A DNA stretch of 64,000 nucleotides from DASXRC01 sp036506495. GTDB taxonomy: Bacteria; Actinomycetota; Actinomycetes; Mycobacteriales; Micromonosporaceae. Location: NCBI GenBank assembly GCA_036506495.1, contig DASXRQ010000029.1:1-64000 (forward strand), read 5' to 3'. The translations under genes were made by a program, and so were the position numbers. Below are positions 9,079-17,757 of the stretch, one piece after another. Positions within the stretch are counted from its first letter, which is position 1. Each line of letters begins with the position of its first letter. The notes under the pieces were generated by a model. The model did no database searches. It saw nothing but the letters and a program-made list of their open reading frames with translations, and was not told where the DNA came from.

Positions 9079-9579
9079 ATGAGTCCGGCCGAGCCCCTCA
9101 ACACCGTCCGGCTGACGGTCAACGGCGTACCCCATGAGATTGCCGTGCCGGCCCGGCGGCTGCTCGCCGACTGCCTACGCCACGACCTCGGCTACACCGG
9201 GACGCACGTGGGGTGTGAGCACGGTGTGTGCGGGGCCTGCACGGTGCTGCTCGACGGTGCGGCGGTGCGCTCGTGCCTGCTCTTCGCGGTCAGCGTCGAC
9301 GGGTCCGAGGTGACCACCGTCGAGGGCTGCCGTGCCCCGGAGGGCGGACCAGGCCCGGTCCAGCGGGCGTTCGCGGAGTGTCACGGGCTGCAGTGTGGCT
9401 TCTGCACCCCCGGCTTCATCACCACGGTAACCGCGTTCCTCCGCGAGCAACCGGATCCCAGCGCGGAGGAGGCCCGAGAGGCGATCGGTGGCAACCTCTG
9501 CCGGTGCACCGGGTACCAGAACATCGTCGCCTCCGTGCTGCGGGCGGCCGAGATCGTGCGGTCGGAGCCGGGCCGATGA
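9079..9579 (+). CDS. molybdenum hydroxylase, 2Fe-2S subunit (CoxS/XdhC-like)
   Basis: 166-residue iron-sulfur subunit with two 2Fe-2S clusters. The plant-ferredoxin-type N-terminal domain shows CEHGVCGAC with a further Cys about 12 residues later (RSCLLF). The C-terminal domain shows CGFC and CRC in the order expected of the family (LQCGFCTPG, GGNLCRCTGY). It passes electrons from molybdenum to FAD. Its stop overlaps the ATG of the large subunit (ATGA), consistent with fixed stoichiometry. Confidence 0.95.
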   Translation: MSPAEPLNTVRLTVNGVPHEIAVPARRLLADCLRHDLGYTGTHVGCEHGVCGACTVLLDGAAVRSCLLFAVSVDGSEVTTVEGCRAPEGGPGPVQRAFAECHGLQCGFCTPGFITTVTAFLREQPDPSAEEAREAIGGNLCRCTGYQNIVASVLRAAEIVRSEPGR

Positions 9580-12038
9580 CCGGCACCATCACCGAGGCAC
9601 CGACGACCGTCGCACCGCCGCGGCCCGCCGGTCTCATCGGCGCCGCCATCCCGCGGCGGGAGGACGCCCGGCTCGTGCTGGGCGACGGTCGGTTCCTGGA
9701 CGACCTCGGTCGTGGTGCGCTCGCGGCGGCCTTCCTGCGCAGTCCCCACGCGCACGCCCGCATCGTGGAGATCGACGTGACCGACGCGTTGTCGGTGGAC
9801 GGGCTGGTCGCCATCTACACGTACGAGGACCTGGACGGTCGGGTCGCCGACCCGCTGCCCCTGCTCATCCCGCATCCGGCGCTCACCGCGCCGCGCACCG
9901 CGTACCCCCTCGCCCACGGCATCGTCCGGCACGTGGGCGAGCCGGTCGTCATGGTGGTCGCGACCGACCGCTACCTGGCCGAGGACGCGGTCGAGCGAAT
10001 CCGCGTCCGGTGGGAGCCGCTGCCGGCTGTGATCGGGCCGCGGGCCGCGTTCGAGGCCGGAAACGCCGTACACGCGGACGTGCCCGACAACGTCGCGGCC
10101 CACCTCGTCCAAGAGGTCGGCGACGCGCCCGCCGCCATCGAGACGGCGCCACACCGACTCACGCTCGACCTCGATATTGAGCGATCGGCGTCGATGCCAC
10201 TCGAGGGCAAGGGCGTGTACGCCCGGTGGGACCACGACGACCGCACGCTGCGCGTACACACCTCGACCCAGACCTCGACCTCCGTGCGCTTCGCGCTCGC
10301 CGCGAAGCTCGGCGTACCCGTCGACCGGGTCGAGGTCGTGACCCCCGACGTGGGTGGCGGATTCGGTGTAAAGATCATGCACCCGTGGCCGGAGGAGGTG
10401 CTGGTGCCGTGGGCCGCGATGCGGCTGCGGCGGGAGGTCAAGTGGGTCGAGGACCGGCGCGAGCACTTCATCTCCTCGGCGCACGAGCGGGGCCAGCTGC
10501 ACAACGTCCGGGTGGGCTTCGACGCGGACGGTCGGGTGCTCGGGCTGGACGTGCGGTTCCTGCACGACAACGGCGCCTACACGCCGTACGGGATCATCGT
10601 CCCGGTGATCACCTCGACCCAGCTGCTCGGGCCCTACAAGCCGGCGTCGTACCGGGTCGAGTTCCACTCGCTCTACACGAACACGGTGATGGTGACGCCC
10701 TACCGCGGCGCGGGCCGCCCGCACGGTGTGTTCGTCATGGAGCGCACGATGGACGCGATCGCCGACGCGCTCGGCCTGGACCGGGTGACGGTTCGCGAAC
10801 GCAACATGATCCAGCCGGACGAGATGCCGTACGACCAGGGCCTCACCTTCCAGGACGGGCGTCCCCTGACGTACGACACCGGCGACTTCCCGGCCACGCT
10901 GCGGACCCTGACGGACCTGGTGGACTGGGCCGGCTTCGCGGCCGTCCGCGAACGCGCCGAGGCCGAGGGGCGGCGCGTCGGCATCGGCCTGGCGCTCTAC
11001 GTCGAGGGCACCGGCGTCGGCCCGTACGAGGGTGCGCACGTGCGCGTCGAGACCACCGGCAACGTGGTCGTGGCCACCGGCCTGACCACGCAGGGCCAGG
11101 GGCACGAGACCGTCTTCGCACAGGTCGCAGCCCAGGAGCTGGGCGTACCGGTTGACCGCGTCACGGTGACCACAGGCGACACCCGACGATTCAAATACGG
11201 CGTGGGCACGTTCGCCTCGCGGGCGGCGGTCATGAGTGGCAATGCGGTCGCCCTCGCGGCCCGCAAGGTGCGCGCGAAGGCGTTGCGGATCGCGGGCCAG
11301 GCGCTCGGCGTACCCATCGATGATCTGTCCATTTCGGACGGTTTCGTGCGGGCACCGGGCGGCGCGGGGATCGCCCTGGCGACGGTCGCCGTGCTCGCGA
11401 ACCCGCTGCGGTACGCGTTCGACGAGGAGGCGAACCGGGCCACCCAGTTCGCGGCGCCGGCCGGCGACGGCCCGCCGGTTGCCGACGGTGACGAACCCGG
11501 CCTGGAGGCGACCGGGTGGTACTCGCCGATCCGCTCCACGTTCGCCAACGGCGCGCACGCCGCGGTGGTCGAGACCGATCCGGACACCGCCGAAATCAAG
11601 ATCTTGCGGTACTGCGTCGTGCACGACTGCGGACGCATGATCAACCCGATGATCGTCGAGGGCCAGGTGCACGGCGGCGTCGCGCAGGGCGTCGGCGGCG
11701 CGCTCTACGAACGCATCGTGTACGACGCCGACGGGCAGCTGCTCAACGCCTCATTCATGGACTTCCTGATGCCGTACGCCTCGGAGGTCCCGACCGTTGA
11801 GACCGACCACCTCAGCAGTCCCTCGCCGCTGAACCCGCTCGGCGTCAAGGGGGTCGGCGAGGCCGGCGTCATCCCGGGCGCGGCGGTCATCGCGGCGGCC
11901 GTCGAGGACGCCGAGGGCATCCGGATCGACCGCATGCCGATCTCGCCGTCCGAGCTGTGGGAGCTGCGGCAACGGGCCGCCGCCGGGGAGGCGTCCCGGC
12001 TGCGCCGAGGGAGGGTCAGCGATGAGACTCAGCGGTGA
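9576..12038 (+). CDS. molybdenum hydroxylase, Mo-cofactor large subunit (CoxL/XdhA-like)
   Basis: 820-residue catalytic subunit; start ATG 9576 overlaps the preceding stop. It has the aldehyde oxidase/xanthine dehydrogenase alpha/beta hammerhead followed by the molybdopterin-binding domain. The active-site loop reads PYRGAGRP rather than the AYRCSFR of aerobic CO dehydrogenase, so it is not a CO dehydrogenase. The catalytic Glu is visible as Glu762 in GVKGVGEAG. Family members hydroxylate heterocycles such as xanthine, nicotinate and pyrimidines with water as oxygen donor. Linkage to a nucleobase permease and a barbiturase-family enzyme makes uracil/thymine dehydrogenase the best guess. Xanthine or another azaheterocycle remains possible. 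Confidence 0.92.
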   Translation: MTGTITEAPTTVAPPRPAGLIGAAIPRREDARLVLGDGRFLDDLGRGALAAAFLRSPHAHARIVEIDVTDALSVDGLVAIYTYEDLDGRVADPLPLLIPHPALTAPRTAYPLAHGIVRHVGEPVVMVVATDRYLAEDAVERIRVRWEPLPAVIGPRAAFEAGNAVHADVPDNVAAHLVQEVGDAPAAIETAPHRLTLDLDIERSASMPLEGKGVYARWDHDDRTLRVHTSTQTSTSVRFALAAKLGVPVDRVEVVTPDVGGGFGVKIMHPWPEEVLVPWAAMRLRREVKWVEDRREHFISSAHERGQLHNVRVGFDADGRVLGLDVRFLHDNGAYTPYGIIVPVITSTQLLGPYKPASYRVEFHSLYTNTVMVTPYRGAGRPHGVFVMERTMDAIADALGLDRVTVRERNMIQPDEMPYDQGLTFQDGRPLTYDTGDFPATLRTLTDLVDWAGFAAVRERAEAEGRRVGIGLALYVEGTGVGPYEGAHVRVETTGNVVVATGLTTQGQGHETVFAQVAAQELGVPVDRVTVTTGDTRRFKYGVGTFASRAAVMSGNAVALAARKVRAKALRIAGQALGVPIDDLSISDGFVRAPGGAGIALATVAVLANPLRYAFDEEANRATQFAAPAGDGPPVADGDEPGLEATGWYSPIRSTFANGAHAAVVETDPDTAEIKILRYCVVHDCGRMINPMIVEGQVHGGVAQGVGGALYERIVYDADGQLLNASFMDFLMPYASEVPTVETDHLSSPSPLNPLGVKGVGEAGVIPGAAVIAAAVEDAEGIRIDRMPISPSELWELRQRAAAGEASRLRRGRVSDETQR

Positions 12039-12702
12039 TGCCACGCTACACGCGCCGGTGTCCGAGGTGTACGCGGCGCTGAACGACCCGGCGCTGCTGG
12101 TGCGCACGATCCCGGGGTGTCAACGGCTCGAGCAGACCGGCCCGGACGCGTACCACATGACCGTGTACGCGGGGGTCGCCTCGATCAAGGGCACCTTCGT
12201 CGGTGATGTCCGGCTCACCGACCAGCGGGAGCCGCACTCATTCGTGCTGCGGGCCACGGGCGCGGGCGCGCCGGGCACCGTCGACGCGGCCGCGACGGTC
12301 ACGCTCGCCGATGCCGGAGACGGGGCGACACTGCTCAGCTATGACGCGCAGGCGACCGTCGGCGGCGTGATCGGCGGCGTGGGCCAGCGGGTGCTCGCGG
12401 GCGTGGCGCGCAAGACGGCGACGGAGTTCTTCGCCGCGGTCGACGCGGCGCTGGCGGGCGAGGCGGCGGCGGTCCCCGGCGAGGCGGCGCCGGGGGTGCC
12501 GGTCTCCCCCGCCCCGGCGCCTGCCGCGACCCTGTCGCCCGCGGCGCCGCCGGCCGCGCCGGCCCGGACGGGGGGCGTCTGGACCGCCCCGGCGCCGCCA
12601 CCCGCCGCGCCGCTGCGCGGCCGGGATGTGCTCATCGGTGTGCTGGTCGGCGCCGCGATTGCCCTGCTCGGTGTGCTGATCGGTGTGCTCGTGGCAGGCT
12701 GA
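12022..12702 (+). CDS. CoxG-like SRPBCC protein with C-terminal membrane anchor
   Basis: 226 residues: an SRPBCC/CoxG lipid-binding-fold domain (residues ~1-150), an Ala/Pro-rich linker (~155-195) and one C-terminal transmembrane helix (~204-224). Start ATG 12022 lies inside the large-subunit gene (17-base overlap) behind GGGAGGG. CoxG proteins accompany CO dehydrogenases and other molybdenum hydroxylases; they are needed for membrane attachment and have been reported to deliver menaquinone to the enzyme. Here it suggests that electrons from the hydroxylase go to the quinone pool rather than to NAD or oxygen. That is an inference. Confidence 0.88.
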   Translation: MRLSGDATLHAPVSEVYAALNDPALLVRTIPGCQRLEQTGPDAYHMTVYAGVASIKGTFVGDVRLTDQREPHSFVLRATGAGAPGTVDAAATVTLADAGDGATLLSYDAQATVGGVIGGVGQRVLAGVARKTATEFFAAVDAALAGEAAAVPGEAAPGVPVSPAPAPAATLSPAAPPAAPARTGGVWTAPAPPPAAPLRGRDVLIGVLVGAAIALLGVLIGVLVAG

Positions 12703-12732
12703 AGTCGACAGCACCCGAGGGAGGGAACCGCG

Positions 12733-13641
12733 ATGAGAGCGTTCACTGCCGCCGCCATCCAGGTCGCTCCGGCACCGGGGCCGCTGACCGCGGCCAGCGT
12801 GAAGTCCAACATCGACAACTGCGTGACGTGGCTGGAACGGTGCGTCGAGTCGACCGGTGCCGAGCTGGTGGTGCTGCCCGAGTCGGCGACCACGGGCTTT
12901 ACCCCCGGCGTACCGCCCGAGGAGCTCGGCGAGCTGGTCGGGTCGATGCCGGGGCCGGTCGTGGAGCCCGTCCAGCAAGCCGCGGCCCGGCTGGGCGTCC
13001 ACGTCGTGGTGGGCGGCTACGAGCGGGGCGCCGGACCCGGCACGGTGTACAACACCGCGCTGCTGATCGGCCCCGACGGCGAGCCGCTCGGTGCGTACCG
13101 CAAAACCCACCTGTTCAGCGGCGAGGCCCGCGCCGACGGCGGCTGGGTGACCCCCGGTGACCGGGCCGTCGTGATCTCGACGGAGCTGGCCCGTATCGGC
13201 CTGATCGTCTGCTTCGACGGCGACTATCCCGAGCTGGCCCGCGTGGAGGCCGTCCAGGGCGCCGAAGTGATCTGCCGTCCCTCGGCGCTGCTGCGCTCGG
13301 CCGACATCTGGGAGCTGACCAACCGCGCCCGCGCGTACGACAACCACGTGTTCGTGGTGGGCGCGAACGCCACCGGCACCGACCCTGGCGGCGCGATCTA
13401 CTTCGGGAACTCCATGATCGTGAACCCGATCGGCGAGGTGGTTGCCCGCGCGGCCTCCCACCAGGGCTGGGCCGGCGCCCGGCTGGACCCCGCGACGGCG
13501 CTGCGCTCGCTCACCCCGGGGTCGAACGTGCCGCAGCGCTTCGATCACCTGGCCGACCGCAACCTCGACCTCATCCGGGCCCACCTCGACGACCTCGCCG
13601 CGCCCGCCCGCACGCCGTTCCCGCATGGCGACGGGGCGTGA
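12733..13641 (+). CDS. carbon-nitrogen hydrolase (nitrilase/amidase superfamily)
   Basis: 302 residues with the full Glu-Lys-Cys triad: Glu50 (VLPES), Lys124 (YRKTHLF) and Cys160 (IVCFDGDYPE). Family members cleave terminal amides, N-carbamoyl groups or nitriles. A GAGGGAGGG site precedes ATG 12733. It sits between the hydroxylase genes and hyuAB, so its substrate is probably an intermediate of the same pathway. Two candidates are malonamate to malonate plus ammonia (omega-amidase-like) or direct hydrolysis of an N-carbamoyl intermediate. The residues visible do not decide between them. Confidence 0.9.
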   Translation: MRAFTAAAIQVAPAPGPLTAASVKSNIDNCVTWLERCVESTGAELVVLPESATTGFTPGVPPEELGELVGSMPGPVVEPVQQAAARLGVHVVVGGYERGAGPGTVYNTALLIGPDGEPLGAYRKTHLFSGEARADGGWVTPGDRAVVISTELARIGLIVCFDGDYPELARVEAVQGAEVICRPSALLRSADIWELTNRARAYDNHVFVVGANATGTDPGGAIYFGNSMIVNPIGEVVARAASHQGWAGARLDPATALRSLTPGSNVPQRFDHLADRNLDLIRAHLDDLAAPARTPFPHGDGA

Positions 13642-13673
13642 GATCACCGTAGCGCCCGGCGCGATCTCCAGGC

Positions 13674-13732
13674 CAACTCCGTCAGAGTTGGGCGGTCAAC
13701 CGCCCCGGGACACCCCTACTCTGACGGAGTTG
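13674..13732. terminator. nested inverted repeat between amidase and hyuA genes
   Basis: Perfect 15-bp arms at 13674-13688 (CAACTCCGTCAGAGT) and 13718-13732, enclosing a second hairpin with 7-bp arms (GGGCGGT at 13690-13696, ACCGCCC at 13699-13705). It lies in the 203-base gap that is the only long break in the operon. It could be an intrinsic terminator or attenuator (no T-run follows), or a binding site for a dimeric regulator. Confidence 0.6.
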
Positions 13733-13844
13733 CCGACGTCAGCGCACGATCAAGCCGGGCCGGAGCGACGATCATCGGCAAGACTTGCCGGCGTCGCGGC
13801 CGGCGACGCCCGGTTGAATGGTCAGCCGACGATCGGGAGCGCAG

Positions 13845-15929
13845 ATGGCTGGTGACGCACGGACCCCGCGGCACATCCGCGTGGGGGTCGACACCGGCGG
13901 CACCTTCACCGATGTCGTGGCGCTCGACGACGAGACCGGTGAGCTCGCCGTCGTCAAGACGCCGTCGACGCCGGCCGACCCCGCGATCGGTTTCCTCACC
14001 GGCGTCCGCACCGCCCTCGCCCGCATCGGCGCCGGCCCGGCCGACCTGACGGCGATCTCGCACGGGACCACGGTCGCCACGAACCAGCTGCTCGAGGGCG
14101 ACCTCGGGCGGATCGGGCTCATCACAACGGAGGGGTTCGAGTTCCTCCTCGAGATCGCCCGGCAGAGCGTCCCGGACGGGTACGGCAACAGCTACTTCTG
14201 GGTCAAGCCGCCGCGCATCGTCCCGGCCGAGTTGGTCCGTACCGTCCCCGGCCGGCTCGACCACACCGGCGCCGAGCTGCGGCCGTTCGACGACGGGCGG
14301 GCCCGGGAGGTCGCCCGCTGGTACCGGGACCGCGGCGTCACCACGCTCGGCGTGTGTCTCCTGCACGCGTACGCCAACCCGGAGCACGAGGTGCGGATGG
14401 GCGAGATCCTCGGCGAGGAGCATCCGGACGCCGTCGTCTCGCTCTCCAGCCGTGTGCTGCGCGAGTACCGGGAGTACGAACGGGCGATGACCACGCTTGT
14501 CGACGCCGCGGTCAAGGTACGCGTCGGCCGGTACATCGACCGACTGGGCAGCGAGCTCGCCGCGTACGCGCCCGGCGTACCGTTTGCGATCATGAAGTCG
14601 AACGGTGGCGTGCTCTCCGCCGACGAGGTCGTGCACCAGCCGATCACGACCGTGCTGTCCGGACCGGCCGCGGGCGCGCTCGGCGCCGCCCTGGTGACCA
14701 GCGCGGCAGGCTACCGGCGCGTGGTGACGCTCGACGGCGGCGGCACGTCCACCGACGTCAGCGTCGTGCTGGATGGCGAGCCGACGCTGACCACCGAGGG
14801 CACCATCGGCGGGTACCCCTCGAAGATCCCGATGATCGACATCGTGACCGTCGGGGCGGGCGGCGGATCGGTGGCGTGGCTGTCCCCGGAGCAGACGCTG
14901 CGCGTAGGCCCGCGCTCGGCCGGAGCCGATCCCGGCCCGATGTGCTATGGGCGGGGTGGCACCGAGCCGACCGTCACCGACGCGCACCTGCTGCTCGGCC
15001 GGATCCCGTCAGGTCTGCTCGGCGGGGAGCTCCCCCTGGACGCGACAGCCGCCCACGACGGCCTCGCGGCGCTCGGCGCGAAGCTCGGCCTGGATCCGAT
15101 CGCGATTGCGGCCGGCGTGCTGGAGCTGTCGGCCTGGAGCCAGGCGAACGCGCTACGCCAACTCACCGTCCAACGTGGACTCGACCTGCGCGACTTCGCG
15201 CTCGCCACCTTCGGCGGCTCGGGCTCCCTACTGCTGTGCCGGCTGCTCGACATCGTCGGGGCGCGGGTGGGCGTGGTGCCGCGCGATCCCGGCAACCTGT
15301 CCGCGTTCGGGCTGCTCGCGGTCGACGTGCGGGTGGACCACGTACAGACGCACGTGTCCCGCGACGCCGTGCTCGACCCCGCGACGGTGGCCGGACGGTT
15401 CGACGCGCTGCGCGACCGCGCCGCGCACGCGCTGGCGGCCGAGGGCTTCGTGGCCGGCGCCCAGCGGTTCCAGCGCAGCGCCGACCTGCGCTACTTCGGG
15501 CAGGCGTACGAGGTGCGGGTGCCGGTGCCCGACGGGTCGTTCGACGCCGCGGCGGCGCGGGCCACCGTGGCCGCCTTCCACGACGCGCACCGGCGGCTCT
15601 ACGGGTACAGCCTGCGCGACAAGCCCGGCCAGCAGGTCGAGTGGATCAACCTGCGGGTGACCGGCGTCGGACCCATCGCCCGTCCGGCGCTGCGGCCGGA
15701 GCCACCCGGCGACGGCGATCCGCGGCCGGCCGCGACCCGGCCGGTGTGTTTCGACGTAGCCGACGGGCACGTGCCGACCCCCATCTTCGCGCGGGCGGGC
15801 CTCCGAGCGGGCGACGCGATAGTCGGTCCGGCGGTCATCGAGGAGTACGGCGCGACCGTCCCGCTGCACCCCGGTTATTCCGCCACAGTGGACGGTCTCG
15901 GCAATCTGGTGGTGGCGCGCCATGCCTGA
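13845..15929 (+). CDS. hyuA: hydantoinase/oxoprolinase family subunit A
   Basis: 694-residue HyuA-type subunit. It begins with the ATPase-fold phosphate motif GVDTGGTFTDVV and later has the second nucleotide-binding block LDGGGTSTDVSVV. These proteins, with HyuB, hydrolyse cyclic amides (5-oxoproline, N-methylhydantoin) or carboxylate ketones (acetone carboxylase) using ATP. ATG 13845 was chosen because GGGAGC lies just upstream. It overlaps hyuB by 8 bases. In this cluster it may open another cyclic ureide or act on an oxidised pyrimidine. The barbiturase-family enzyme further on makes its exact role unclear. Confidence 0.9.
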   Translation: MAGDARTPRHIRVGVDTGGTFTDVVALDDETGELAVVKTPSTPADPAIGFLTGVRTALARIGAGPADLTAISHGTTVATNQLLEGDLGRIGLITTEGFEFLLEIARQSVPDGYGNSYFWVKPPRIVPAELVRTVPGRLDHTGAELRPFDDGRAREVARWYRDRGVTTLGVCLLHAYANPEHEVRMGEILGEEHPDAVVSLSSRVLREYREYERAMTTLVDAAVKVRVGRYIDRLGSELAAYAPGVPFAIMKSNGGVLSADEVVHQPITTVLSGPAAGALGAALVTSAAGYRRVVTLDGGGTSTDVSVVLDGEPTLTTEGTIGGYPSKIPMIDIVTVGAGGGSVAWLSPEQTLRVGPRSAGADPGPMCYGRGGTEPTVTDAHLLLGRIPSGLLGGELPLDATAAHDGLAALGAKLGLDPIAIAAGVLELSAWSQANALRQLTVQRGLDLRDFALATFGGSGSLLLCRLLDIVGARVGVVPRDPGNLSAFGLLAVDVRVDHVQTHVSRDAVLDPATVAGRFDALRDRAAHALAAEGFVAGAQRFQRSADLRYFGQAYEVRVPVPDGSFDAAAARATVAAFHDAHRRLYGYSLRDKPGQQVEWINLRVTGVGPIARPALRPEPPGDGDPRPAATRPVCFDVADGHVPTPIFARAGLRAGDAIVGPAVIEEYGATVPLHPGYSATVDGLGNLVVARHA

Positions 15930-17757
15930 TCCGATCGTGCTGGAGATCGTCAAGGGCAGCCTCGCGTCGATCGAGCGTGAGGTGGAGACGGCGATCGGAC
16001 GGACCGCGCGCTCACCGATGATCCGCGACGCGCACGACTTCCGGGCCGGCATCCACGACCGGCGGCTGCGTAAGCTCACCGGCCGGTCGTACTCCGCTCT
16101 CGTGCACCCGGTCGTGCGCGACTATCCAATGGAGACGATGCGGCGGGGCGACGTGTTCTTCCACAACGATGTCTACCTGTCCGAGGGCGGGATCGGTCAC
16201 CTGCCGGACCTGTGCGTCACCGTGCCGGTCTTCCACGCCGATGACGTGGTGGCTTTCGTGCAGGCGTTCGGGCACCACGACGATATCGGCGGCGCCGTGC
16301 CGGGATCGATGCCGTCGCATGCCACCAGCGTCTTCGAGGAGGGGCTTATGGTCCCCCCGATCAGGCTGTGGGACGCCGGGACACCGAACGAGGCCGCGCT
16401 GAGGATCATGACGCGGAACTCCCGGATGCCGGATTCGCTCGCGGCCGACCTCGACGCCGAGTGCGCCGCCTGCCTGATGGGTGCCCGGCGGCTGGCCGAA
16501 CTCTTCGACCGCTACGGGCGGGAGACGGTCGAGGCGTGCTTCGATGCGATCGTGGAGACCACAACCGAGACGTTCCGCCGGGAGCTGCTGACGAAGATCC
16601 CCGACGGAACGTACGCCTGGGAGGACTACGCCGAGCACGACGGCGTCGACCCGCCGCGGCTCCACGCCCAGCGCATCACGCTCACGAAGACGCCGGAGCG
16701 GTTGGTGCTCGACTTCACGGGCACGTCGCCGCAGGCGAAGGGCCCGATCAACCACGCCGCGAACTACGCCGGCGGGGTGTTTCTCGCCAAGTGGCTGGCC
16801 CCGATCCTGCGCAACCTCGCCGACACCCCCGAGCGTGCGGCGGAGCTCGACGTCAACGAGGGTGTCGTGCCGCTGATCGACATGCGATTTCCGCCGCCGG
16901 GCACGCTGCTCACGCCGGTGTTTCCGGCGCCGACCAACGCCCGCACGTTCGTGATCCTGCGCCTGTTGGGGGTGTTCGCCGGGGTGCTCGCAAAGGCCGT
17001 CGACGGACGGATGCCGGCGGACCAGGAGACCATCCGTTACACCGGCGTCTACGGCGTCGATGCCGACGGCGCGCCCTACCTGATGCGCGAGGTCCTCGGG
17101 GGCGGCTCCGGAGGCCGGTGGTACGCCGACGGCGAGGACACGATCCACGTGGTGCCCGACTCCCGGAACATCCCGGTGGAGTTCGCCGAGGCGCGGTGGC
17201 CGTTCATCGTGGAACGGCTCGGGCTGGCGGTGGACTCGGGAGGCCCTGGACGGTACCGCGGGGGGCTCGGTTACGACAAGCACATCCGGATGCTGCGCGA
17301 CGCGTACTTCATGTCGATCGCCGATCGCTCGGTGCTGTCCTGCTGGGGGGTTCGCGGTGGCCGGGCCGGGCGCCCGTTCAGCGTCGTGATCGACCCGGGC
17401 GGGGCGAACGAGCGGGTAGTCGATGCTCTGGCCGACGCCGAGCCGGTGCGGGCGGGAGAGGTGATCCGGATCCGGACCACCGGCGGCGGGGGCTGGGGCG
17501 ACCCCGTCGACCGGCCACTCGAGACCGTGTGCGACGACGTCCGCTCGGGCAAGGTCTCGGTCGTCGGCGCGCGCGCCGACTACGGCGTCGTCGTGGTCGG
17601 CGACGCCGACGCGCCGACCGTGGACGGCCCGGCGTCGGAGCGGTTGCGGGCCTCGCTACGGGCGGCGCGCACCGGTGACGAGCCGTTCTTCGACCGGGGT
17701 CCCGGATACCGTGTCCTGTCGGGCGGTCGGTCCCACGCCGAGCTGGACCGCCGATGA
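15922..17757 (+). CDS. hyuB: hydantoinase/oxoprolinase family subunit B
   Basis: 611-residue HyuB-type subunit, partner of the preceding HyuA. Typical HyuB stretches include GDVFFHNDVY, the HHDDIGG metal-site region and the C-terminal TTGGGGWGDPVDRP block. Length and domain content match free-standing HyuB. Start ATG 15922 lies inside the hyuA end, and the stop overlaps the carbamate kinase start (ATGA), so it is translated as part of the same operon. Substrate unknown. Confidence 0.9.
   Translation: MPDPIVLEIVKGSLASIEREVETAIGRTARSPMIRDAHDFRAGIHDRRLRKLTGRSYSALVHPVVRDYPMETMRRGDVFFHNDVYLSEGGIGHLPDLCVTVPVFHADDVVAFVQAFGHHDDIGGAVPGSMPSHATSVFEEGLMVPPIRLWDAGTPNEAALRIMTRNSRMPDSLAADLDAECAACLMGARRLAELFDRYGRETVEACFDAIVETTTETFRRELLTKIPDGTYAWEDYAEHDGVDPPRLHAQRITLTKTPERLVLDFTGTSPQAKGPINHAANYAGGVFLAKWLAPILRNLADTPERAAELDVNEGVVPLIDMRFPPPGTLLTPVFPAPTNARTFVILRLLGVFAGVLAKAVDGRMPADQETIRYTGVYGVDADGAPYLMREVLGGGSGGRWYADGEDTIHVVPDSRNIPVEFAEARWPFIVERLGLAVDSGGPGRYRGGLGYDKHIRMLRDAYFMSIADRSVLSCWGVRGGRAGRPFSVVIDPGGANERVVDALADAEPVRAGEVIRIRTTGGGGWGDPVDRPLETVCDDVRSGKVSVVGARADYGVVVVGDADAPTVDGPASERLRASLRAARTGDEPFFDRGPGYRVLSGGRSHAELDRR

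Noticed and set aside
9576..12038. Aerobic CO dehydrogenase (coxMSL with coxG)
   Set aside because: The subunit order and CoxG fit, but the large-subunit active-site loop is PYRGAGRP, not AYRCSFR, and the neighbours are nucleobase-related.
13674..13732. Insertion-sequence end
   Set aside because: The repeat is inverted with no transposase, target duplication or second copy in the window.
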